Shown here: one piece after another, positions 55,836-64,000 of the stretch
Layout of the letters: each line of letters starts with the position of its first letter
Position numbering within the stretch: position 1 is the first letter of the stretch
Notes under the pieces: model-generated
What the model was told of the DNA's origin: nothing
Databases searched by the model: none
Seen by the model: only the letters and a program-made list of their open reading frames with translations
Assembly (NCBI RefSeq): GCF_020921035.1
Contig: NC_063156.1
Location: 22,182,283-22,246,282, forward strand
DNA length: 64,000 bases
From: Rhodamnia argentea
Lineage: Eukaryota; Streptophyta; Magnoliopsida; Myrtales; Myrtaceae
Direction: 5' to 3'
Position numbers and translations under genes: made by a program

Positions 55836-58354
55836 ATGGACGCGTGGCTAGGTTGGATTCTGGGGCTCATCCCACTTCTAGGTTGGTTGCTATGGTGGTG
55901 GAACGAGATTTGGTATGTGTTGCCAGTCGAGCGGAGATGTTACGCTGCAGGCGTGAAGTTGCCGCCAGGAGACATGGGGTTTCCCTTCTGGGGAGAAATC
56001 TTGACCTTCATCTTGTACTTCAAGATTCTTCGCCGCCCGGACGAGTTCCTAAATGCTAAAAGACGGAGGTACGATTGCCATTCGCCATGGAATTTTAGGC
56101 TGGAAACTGGCTACATGAACTTATGCAGCATTATGTTCAGAATAATAAGGAACATGAAACCAAGAGATAAGAGTAGCGGTTACCTCAAGTTTCTATTAAT
56201 GGCTCTGCACATGTTTCAGGTATGGCGATGGAGTAGGAATGTGCAGGAGTCACCTCTTCGGATCGCCTTGCATCATAACATGCTTCCCTTTGGTGAACAA
56301 GTTTGTCTTCCGAGACGGCTCCTTCATCCTGGAATGGCCGAGTTTTTATCTTATGGGCGCTAGCTCTCTAGTCGGGGTTAACGAAAAGGCACATGCCAGG
56401 CTCAGGAGCTTTGTCTTGAATGCCATTAACTGACCTGATGCTCTTTGCCGAATAGCTGTGATGGTACAGCCTCATTTGGTCGCTGCCCTTGAGCTGTGGG
56501 CCGATAAAGGCAGAATCGTCGCTTACCATGAAACTAAGAAGGTGTAGCCCACCACATAGGCTCAACATCACATGACTTTCATCGTTCACATGATTAAATT
56601 TTTCCCTTCAGATCGTCCTCAAGATTTCATTTGTGGTGTCAAATTTTGTATATCTGGTTTGCTTGCAGGTGATATTTGAGAACATAGGGAAACGGTTTGC
56701 GAGCTTTGAGCTGGGGCCACAATTACATGAGATCAAGCAGTCACTTCATGACATGGTTAAAGGGATGAGAGCTCAGCCGCTCAATTTCCCTGAAACTGCA
56801 TATTACCACGCTATGCAGGTTCAATAGAATTGGAATGTTTAATCATTTTTTCCAATCCTATAATTGGGCAAATGATGACAACTTGAGTTCTCATTAACTA
56901 GCGCAAAAATGATTGTAACTCTAGGAAAGCAATGTCGGGTTGAATTGTCCTAGTTTTTCAGCAAAGCCGCCCATTTCGAACCCTAAATGATCTGAAATAT
57001 TTTCGCCAATCCGATACTACAGTGCTGGAAGAAGGTCAAGGAGATTTTTAGAGCCGAGATGGAAAAGAGGAAAAGCCGAAGCGAAGAAACTTTTACCGAT
57101 CTTTTGGACGGGATACGACAAATCAAAGATGAGGAAGGGCAAAAGCCATCTGAACTAGAAGTGCTAGATTACATAATTGCACTTGTGATCGGTGGTTATG
57201 AGTCCACTACACTTGCATCGATGTGGGCTATTTACTATCTTGCGAAGTCTCCTGATGTTCTAAAGAAACTCCGGGTACCAACATCGTTCGACTTTGCAAA
57301 GCTTAGTTATCAGAACCCTATCCACTGTTCCATTACAACTTGTGAATCTCGACTTGAATGGCAGGAAGAGAACATGTCCATTAGCCAGAGCAAGAAGGGT
57401 GGGTTCATCAAGACTGAAGACATCTCGAACATGAAATACACTAACATGGTAAAATCCCAGGAGGATTTTTAGAGTTCGAGCAACCATTTGAGTGCAAATT
57501 TGTTAAGCTAACAACTAGTGACACACAGGTGGTGGAGGAGACAATAAGAATGGCCAATGTTGCAGCTTTTATATTCAGAACAGCCACAAAGGACATCGAC
57601 TACCAAGGTTTGAAATTATCCTGGTCTTGCGGACAGATGATATTATTAGCTTATGTGTTACAACCCGCAGCTCTACCACGGGACAGATCTTTAGATTGTT
57701 ATTTTATCAAGATCATTTGTAACCTTACAAGAACTGTTGTGACCTGCAACATATAAGAGTTGGTGCTGACGGCTGAGTCTGGTTCAGAGCAATTAAAGAT
57801 AGAGAATTGGAGTAATGATGCCTGAAATTCGTGCGGGTCATAGGATACCGAAGGGATGGAAAGTGATTCCGTGGCACCGATACCTCCACACGAATCCGGA
57901 AAACTTTGATGACCTCGTGTGCTTCAATCCAGGTAGGTGGAATGTAAGGCTCGATAGCAATTATGTTCATGGACAAACCACTAGTTTTCCTTTTCCCCTA
58001 CTGTGTTCTCTTTCGGGCAAACGTGTGTAATACTTGGTCATGTTCTTCAGGAATCTGCGAAACCAGGGGGGTACCAAGCATTTGGCGGGGGATCGAGACT
58101 CTGCCCGGGAAACATGCTTGTGAGGATTCAACTGGCGATATTTCTGCACCATTTATCAGTAGGATACAAGTAAGTAGAAAAGCTTTTTACTCCCGACTTT
58201 AGAGAAGTTCCAGTTCATTGAACGACAAAATTCACAGCAATGTTTGGCAATTGAACTTTCAGGTGGGAATTGCCCAACCCGGACGTTGAATTTTGTGTGT
58301 CTTTCCCACCCTGCACCAGCTGATAAAGTCGAAGTTAGTTTTAGCAAGCTATGA
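55836..58354 (+). pseudogene. P450 pseudogene, all nine exons, three lesions
   Basis: Nine exons align one to one with the intact gene: 55836-56068, 56220-56541, 56669-56818, 57023-57274, 57365-57448, 57529-57607, 57837-57943, 58051-58169 and 58263-58354. Most motifs survive: LPPGDMGFPF, I-helix GGYEST, EETIR, FGGGSRLCPG. Lesions are a TGA at 56431-56433 where the paralogue has CGA, the exon-7 acceptor AG changed to GG at 57835-57836, and one extra base in exon 9 (92 instead of 91 nt) that shifts the C-terminus. The NPGRW motif also differs from NPDRW. Expression of a truncated transcript is possible, a working enzyme is not. Confidence 0.9.
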
Positions 58355-58970
58355 GGACTGATCCCGGCAACAACTTGACAGCTGCACTAGGCTTGAATTA
58401 TTCAATCATGTTGGCCTCATCATTTCTATGCTTTTGTCTTGTTTGCTTGAATATTAGCCGTGTCCAATTTATTGCATGGAAATGAAACATATGAAAAAAG
58501 TGGATTAGAGCGAGCTTAATATCGAAATTAGTAATTTGAACAAAACCAACCACTCTAAATCCGAAGTCGTAGTCTAAAGATTTTATTAGACACTATGATC
58601 TGTACAGTAGTTAAGACTGCAATACTGCATATTCTTATTCTTCTGGCAACTGAGGTTTTGAGTCTGAGCACAGTAACCGAAACTTCTTCAATCGGACCAA
58701 ATCAATTGCAACTAAAGTAACAGCCAAACTGGATTTCACAAGGACAATAATACACCGAGCATTTTGGATTGACCCCCAACACCATTCGTAGGAACAAGTC
58801 TGTTCAATGAAACTTGAGAACACCAAATTCCTGTAAAGGTTGCCAATTCCAATTACTGCCTTGAAAAGGAAAAACGAAAACTTTACTAGTCATTAGAATC
58901 CAAAGATGCAGCATGCTTGCGAAACACTTCAATTATATCTGATCATGGTCAATTTATGCAGAGTGCACTG
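58355..58970. other. Intergenic, no gene seen
   Basis: This is the spacer between the pseudogene and the exon-1 relic. It shows no recognisable domain or element ends. Confidence 0.3.
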
Positions 58971-59561
58971 ATGGGAGTGTGGCTAGATTGGATTCTGGGG
59001 CTTGTTTCCCTTCCTGGTCGGTGGTTATGGTGGAGGACTCAAATTCGATACCGCAGGGACACATGGGATAGCCTGTCCCTGGGATAGCCTTTCTGCAATG
59101 AAACGTTCACTTTTTCTTAGGTACTTCAAGATTCTCGGCCGCCCTGACGAGTCTATAAACTCGAAAAGACAGAAGCAATGATCTTTATTCATGTGAAGGA
59201 GTGTTCGGTCAGGGTGGTGGTTTTTCTCATCGAGTTTCTTCTCGGACCGTCTAATCTAATCTCGCTTCAATCCGCATTCGGAACATGTTCCGGGGAGTCT
59301 CTTAGCCCTTAGGCTTTTTCGGGATGATCTGTATGTTTCAGGGAGTATTTGATCAGAGTGGTTTGTTCGGCTTTTTCACTGGTTGGCTTTGTCCTCAGAT
59401 TTGATCAGTGTGAAGTGTTTTGAATTGGTAAAGGTTTGCATTTGCTTGCAGTGGACCTTTGAGAACATTGGAAAACTGTTTCTGAGCTTCAAGCCCGGGT
59501 CACGACTGCATAAGATGGATCGACGATCGGTAATTCAACTATATATCACCGTGCTCTGCAG
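58971..59561 (+). pseudogene. P450 relic, exons 1 and 3 only
   Basis: 58971 onward encodes MGVWLDWILGLV, matching exon 1 with a deletion in the hinge, and YFKILGRPDES survives near 59120-59160. 59452-59561 matches exon 3 (WTFENIGKLFLSFKPGS) with an internal deletion, preceded by a normal TTGCAG acceptor. No exon 2 or exons 4-9 are found. Confidence 0.8.
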
Positions 59562-60820
59562 GTTTGATCCAAGTGCAAAAGCTTTCAATTCTTCCTTTTA
59601 ATTGGTGTTGTGCTAAAGCCTTCAATTCTTCCAAATCTAGGCCAAGCAAGGCCTGCTACGCCCAGATCAGGCGACGGTATCCCGATCCTCGCCTGTTGCC
59701 GACCACAGGCCCTTAGCACAAAAAAAAAAAAAAAGGAGTATAGAACATAAAAGAAAAGGAAAAAAAAAGTCATTCGAAAAGTCCACGTCAGAAATTTTCA
59801 GTCAAAATTGGTCATTGGTATCAAAGTAATGGGTTCAGGACTAAATTGATCGAATTAAAAATGTATGACTGAATTGATACAAAAGAAATAGATTTGGGAC
59901 TATCCATTCCTTCCGCAATCTCTCCTCTCTTTCTCTCTCCCCCACCTCCATCCTAGGGTTTTCGTCGCCACTACTGCAAATCTAATGGAGACTCTCTCTC
60001 TCTCTTCTCCTGCCCCATCGTTTCTAGTAAGATATTTTTCTTTGCTTAAATTGTCTCTCCTTTTCTTTCTTACTATGTTTCGGGAGTTTATGAGTGTGCA
60101 TAATTTTATGTAGATGATCTTGGGCGAATGTGGAGATCATTTCGGCCACCAATCGACGGCCACCAATGAGGATGTTCGTGATTATCGCTCCATAAACTCT
60201 CGGATTATCTTGCTCTCCTCTCTCGATTTAGATTTAGGTCTAAATCGAGAGATTTTAATCTCCCAAACTAGATCTAGATAAAAATATAGCAATCCTTTAC
60301 AGGTACTTGATCCGTACTCTTTTAACATACTGACGTTCGTGTTACTTCTCGGTGATGGTGATGGTGATGGTGATGGGAACGTCAAACCTATACGTTTACC
60401 GCAAGCCGTTGCATTTAGTGTGGGAGTTATCGGTGTGTGTTCATCACTGAATATGGCAATTGGCCTCCGCATTGGTGGCATTTCTTTATTTTAGATTAAT
60501 CCAAACAAAGTTCGCTTTATTTCGACCAAAAAAACAAAAAACAAAGAAAGTTCGCTTTCTGTAAATGAAAAAGATAAGCAAAAAAGAAGATGGTCCTATT
60601 TTATTTGTCCAGATTTAAATATCCAGAAAATGGGTCAAATCAGAATCCGGAAAAAATCTCGAGGGTTTGAATAAAATGGCAATTCTGCCGGAATTTACCG
60701 AGTCGGGCCCAAAAAATTTCCATACGACGTCCCGAAGGTTTGTCTTCTTCCTCTTGGTCCCCCCATACAGACTTTCCTGCTAATTCAAAGCGAAAACAAT
60801 ATTCCTCTTGCCCGCTGGAA
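59562..60820 (+). promoter_or_regulatory. Spacer upstream of SDR, with a gene-start-like fragment
   Basis: At about 59920-60032 a CT-rich leader, CTAGGGTTTTCGTCGCC and an ATG (59985) opening METLSLSSPAPSFLV, followed by a possible GTAAG donor, look like the 5' end of a plant gene with a Ser-rich N-terminus. I find no continuing exon, so it is perhaps a captured gene fragment. A (GATGGT)n stretch lies at 60352-60375. The SDR promoter presumably lies after 60480. Confidence 0.35.
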
Positions 60821-61690
60821 ATGGCCGAAACCATCAGCAGCAGCTCCAAAATGAATAAACTCCAAGGCAAAGTGGTCATCGTCACCGGCGGCGCCAGCGG
60901 CATAGGAGAGGCGGCCGCTCGGCTCTTCGCCGCCCACGGCGCTCGCATGGTCGTCATCGCCGACGTCCAAGAAACGGGCCGAGAAGTCGCTGCTTCCATC
61001 GGCACGAGCAGCTGCACCTATGTACGCTGCGACGTTACGGACGAGCTCCAGGTGGAGTCCCTGGTCCGATCGACCGTCAACCTCTGGGGCCGCCTCGACG
61101 TCATGTTCAGCAACGTCGGCGTCGTGAGCGGGTGCGACCAGACCGTGCTCGACCTCGACCTGGGCCGGCTCGACCGGGTCATGGCGGTCAACGTGCGCGG
61201 GATGGCCGCCTGCGTGAAGCACGCGGCGCGCGCGATGGTGGAGGGGCGCGTGAGGGGAAGCATCGTGTGCACGTCGAGCGTGATGGGGCGCACGGGCGGG
61301 GCCCGCAACACGGACTACCACATGTCGAAGCACGCGCTGGCCGGGCTGGTGAGGTCGGCGAGCGTGCAGCTAGGGGCCCACGGGATCCGCGTGAACTCGG
61401 TGTCGCCGTACGCGGTGGCGACGCCCGGGCTGTGCGGCATGCTGGGGATGGAGGCAGAGGAGGCGGAGAGGGCGTACGGGCAGTACGTGTGCCTCAAAGG
61501 AGGGGAGCCAATGAAAGCGCGGCACGTGGCGGAGGCGGCGCTGTTCCTGACAAGCGATGAGGCGGCGTTCGTGACGGGGCACGATCTGGTGGTGGACGGT
61601 GGATTCCTACACCAGCCCTTCCGGTCGAGTCAGACAAATATCCAGCTCTCGGTTCCGGCCAGTAGCTCTTTTTCCGATCAATCACATTAG
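60821..61690 (+). CDS. Short-chain dehydrogenase/reductase (SDR110C-like), 289 aa
   Basis: This is a classical SDR that reduces or oxidises a hydroxyl or ketone with NAD(P)(H), probably cytosolic. Seen: Rossmann glycine motif TGGASGIG (22-29), acidic Asp48 at the end of the second strand (favours NAD(H)), CDVTD (70-74), SNVG at 97-100 in place of NNAG, N124, catalytic S153, Y166 and K170 (YHMSK), and the C-terminal VDGG. The start at 60821 gives a normal N-terminus; an upstream in-frame extension uses no ATG. The group includes xanthoxin dehydrogenase, momilactone synthase-like and monoterpenol dehydrogenases, and the substrate is unknown. It is uninterrupted and GC-rich in an AT-rich region, ending with a tail (HQPFRSS) like other SDR110C proteins. 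Confidence 0.92.
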   Translation: MAETISSSSKMNKLQGKVVIVTGGASGIGEAAARLFAAHGARMVVIADVQETGREVAASIGTSSCTYVRCDVTDELQVESLVRSTVNLWGRLDVMFSNVGVVSGCDQTVLDLDLGRLDRVMAVNVRGMAACVKHAARAMVEGRVRGSIVCTSSVMGRTGGARNTDYHMSKHALAGLVRSASVQLGAHGIRVNSVSPYAVATPGLCGMLGMEAEEAERAYGQYVCLKGGEPMKARHVAEAALFLTSDEAAFVTGHDLVVDGGFLHQPFRSSQTNIQLSVPASSSFSDQSH

Positions 61691-63192
61691 AACATGGTAG
61701 AGCAAAAGGTATGCATTATAAGCGTCCGGACAGTAAGACGATCACGAAATGTTTGATGGTGTAATGCAAGAATGATTTTGGAAATGATGGGAAACAGCTG
61801 TCGTTTTACCTTCAATAATTATATCGGAATGGGTAATTATCGATTTTTAGGGATGTAATGCAAGGTAATTATCTAATGGATCATGTGTAATTATTTATGT
61901 AAATAAACTACAACAACCTTTTCTCTAAGGGTTGGTTCTAATATAGACACCTATGACAGTGCATCGCTAGCCCTCTCTTCATACACGAAAAGTACATGTC
62001 CGCCACCTCAGCAAGACCTAACTTTCCATTTAATTGTTTGGTTGAAACGTCTATTTACGTTCCGCCATTTAAGTTTGTCAACTAAAAGTTAATTGGCATT
62101 AAAAAGTTTCTATTTTTCGACTTTTCCTTCCTGCATCAGTCATCTTCAAAGTTCAAATGAAGGGTTGTTGGAAGAAAGTGGTGATTGAAGACTCGCATTC
62201 TTTCTCCATATGTAGTTTGCATTAGGGATGTGCAAAGGAACCGGAAATTATCCGGATCGCACAAAACAAGCCCGAAACCGGTGTTTCCTAAGGGAATCGA
62301 TGGGTGTAGTCTGGTTCCCAATTCCAAGTGTGGAACCGCCCACTCGAGACCGACCGATAATTTGAAACTCGATCATCTTGTCTCAAACTCTCCCTTTAGT
62401 CTCTCTGTCTTCATCTCTCGACTCGCGGCTTCAACTCTCAACTCCTATCGACTCACGGTCATGCCTCCGACCGTTCATTAACCTCCCTCTCTCACTCTTG
62501 ATCGTCTACATTTGCTTGGTGGAACCAATTCCATGGATCTATCCTAAACCGGACACGGTCCGATTCCCGATTTCAATATTTGGAATTAGCCCTTAGTGAG
62601 CGACTCCTGTTTTTAGGGTGGGGACCGCCCATCGGAACCATGCTCCACCGTTAGTTCGCCTCGCCCATGCCATATTAATAAGATAGCCATACATAAGAAA
62701 GAAAATTCATAATGAAGAGCCTATAAAATGTTTTTGGCTCAGCGGTCAAACACAGGCTGTTGGAAAAGATGGAAAATAATCATTATCTGAAATTATGATG
62801 AAATTATGATGAAATTATGTCCTACCATTCATATGAATTGAGTTTGATAAGTTGCCATCAATTTTAAAGAGGTTGAAGCAAATTAGTCAATTTCCTCCTA
62901 GCTTTATGCACGCTCTTATCAACCCTAAGAAAAACACAAATTCGCGGACCATCCGAAGCTATCGGACAAGAAAAATCAAAGCAAAGATTCCAAGACAAAC
63001 ATCGGCTGCAGAAATTTCAACAGTTCCAATCAAAAGTCAATAAAGCATCGCCTTACCTAAGAGTCTAACAACTTACAACAAATGGTCCCCCCAATTGAAA
63101 TTTTCTTAAATTCAAGACAAATCCATTTAAGTAAAAAACAAACTCATGAAAATGAAATAAAAAAAAAAAAGGAAATTTTTCACGATCTAATT
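61691..63192. other. Intergenic between SDR and phosphatase genes
   Basis: The genes converge here, so both 3' untranslated regions lie in this stretch. 62224-62650 begins with GGGATGTGCAAAGGAACCGG and looks repeat-derived, but I could not define ends. A poly(A) stretch at 63159-63171 is near the phosphatase 3' end. No other gene is supported. Confidence 0.4.
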
Positions 63193-64000
63193 CTAACTTT
63201 CCGATGACAATGAGAATTCATCTTCCGGTTTTCTCTGCCAGTGATAATAAGCTGCCCATAGCCAATCCGGCGATACCAACTTCTTCCCTTCTCGCTTAGC
63301 CCACCTTGAGCTCTCTTCTTCCACGCCCAGAGCCACCACGTGCGTCACCGACGACCCGAGGCCCGCCTTGCACTTGGCTCCCAGCTCCTCCGCCGCGGCC
63401 CGGAGCCGATCCGACTCCGATCCCGACCCGACAATCTTGCTAAACGATAGGACACAACCCTTGAGGACCCTAGACCGCGCCCCGGCTAGCACCTTCCTCA
63501 CGTCCCTTTTGTCCCAACCCTTGGCCCCGTGCTCGGGGTCGAAAAATTCCCTGTGCACGTCTTTCAGCACGCTAAGTATAGACGACAGCACGCCCCCGTC
63601 CTCGTCCTCGTCGATCTTCTTCTGGGCGTACATCCGCCAATCCACGCCGTCGTCGGGACTAATCTCGGAATCGAAGTACCTGTAACTCGAAACCGGTATC
63701 AAGTTCTTCCTATGATCCGGCCAGACTTCCTCGGTATCGTCCAGGATGAGGACCGCACTCTCCGGCGCCAGCACGAGGTCGAGGCTCTTGTAAGTGGAAG
63801 AGGTGCTAAATTCGCGCGAGATGACTCTCGACCCGAAGTAGGCTCCCTCCGGATCGAGCAGATGGACCACCGTGGACGCGTACTCCCGGTTGCCCATCGT
63901 GTACACGTACATCTCGAACATGTCGCCGGCTTGCCGCAGGAACTCGCGCACGAACGGCCGCAATTTGGTCACCAGGGGCAGCTCTTGTAGCACAAAAAGC
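63193..64000 (-). CDS. RNA polymerase II CTD phosphatase-like (CPL4-like), partial
   Basis: The minus-strand frame stays open from the stop at 63193 to the window edge, so the 5' part is missing; the first in-frame start-like codon (63993) is GTG and is unlikely to be real. The sequence has the second half of the FCP1-homology phosphatase domain (TKLRPFVREFLRQAG, YVYTMGNREYA, AVLILDDTEEVWPDH) followed by a BRCT domain (about the last 90 residues, ending SPDWLWAAYYHW). The family removes phosphates from the RNA polymerase II C-terminal repeat in the nucleus. The catalytic DxDxT motif would lie beyond the window. It is GC-rich and intronless in the visible part, unlike CPL4 in Arabidopsis as I recall it, so it may be a retroposed paralogue. 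Confidence 0.9.
   Translation of the reverse strand, partial: LFVLQELPLVTKLRPFVREFLRQAGDMFEMYVYTMGNREYASTVVHLLDPEGAYFGSRVISREFSTSSTYKSLDLVLAPESAVLILDDTEEVWPDHRKNLIPVSSYRYFDSEISPDDGVDWRMYAQKKIDEDEDGGVLSSILSVLKDVHREFFDPEHGAKGWDKRDVRKVLAGARSRVLKGCVLSFSKIVGSGSESDRLRAAAEELGAKCKAGLGSSVTHVVALGVEEESSRWAKREGKKLVSPDWLWAAYYHWQRKPEDEFSLSSES

Noticed and set aside
60740..60820. 27-codon N-terminal extension of the SDR
   Set aside because: It lacks an ATG, and the ATG at 60821 gives a normal family N-terminus.
61132..61560. A 142-residue arginine-glycine-rich open frame and antisense frames at 60785-61333
   Set aside because: They are alternative-frame readings of the SDR gene.
63529..63990. A 153-residue plus-strand open frame
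   Set aside because: It is antisense to the clearly conserved phosphatase-BRCT coding region.
1..64000. tRNA, rRNA or other structured RNA genes
   Set aside because: I saw no cloverleaf with B-box, no rRNA core motifs and no snRNA box pairs. The tRNA-Met matches found are retrotransposon primer-binding sites. A covariance-model search would be needed to exclude small RNAs.

Overview
The window is plant nuclear DNA, most likely from a woody core eudicot. The evidence is multi-exon genes with GT-AG introns, plant gene families (NPF transporters, CYP85-clan P450s, SDR110C-type dehydrogenases, CPL4-like phosphatase), Ty1/copia elements primed by initiator tRNA-Met, RTE-type LINEs, and Mutator- and Harbinger-like MITEs. 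Myrtales is a guess from the look of the P450 and repeats, and I cannot test it here. No bacterial, phage or CRISPR features are present.

Layout. 1-6860 is one copy of an old segmental duplication; its partner is 25270-29740. Each copy carries a decayed NPF last exon at one end and a LINE remnant at the other. Copy 1 is longer because DNA elements inserted in it after the duplication, and copy 2 keeps near-empty sites. 6876-10850 holds an LTR remnant and a 2.87-kb GC-rich solo LTR with a 5-bp target duplication. 11089-23277 holds two intact four-exon NPF transporter genes on the minus strand. They are separated by an old copia element (14644-20492) whose reverse transcriptase is split by a nested LINE. 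31010-36224 is a mutated copia with 420-bp LTRs.

From about 29.9 kb to 59.6 kb lies a P450 cluster on the plus strand. It has one intact nine-exon gene (41535-44146, 479 aa), two multi-exon pseudogenes (49871-51155 and 55836-58354) and two relics (29955 and 58971). A very young copia (44554-48980; LTRs differ at 2 of 400 positions), missing the RT catalytic core, sits between the intact gene and the first pseudogene. The right end has an intronless, GC-rich SDR gene (60821-61690, plus) and the 3' part of an FCP1-BRCT phosphatase gene (63193-64000, minus) that runs off the window.

How the genes may relate. NPF transporters, a P450 resembling the ent-kaurenoic acid oxidase group, and an SDR lie within 50 kb. 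This could be a loose specialised-metabolism or hormone neighbourhood, but tandem duplication alone explains most of it. The most informative content is evolutionary: a P450 plus LINE-tail module copied at least four times, several element insertions with readable target duplications and paralogous empty sites, and a recently mobile copia that cannot make its own reverse transcriptase.
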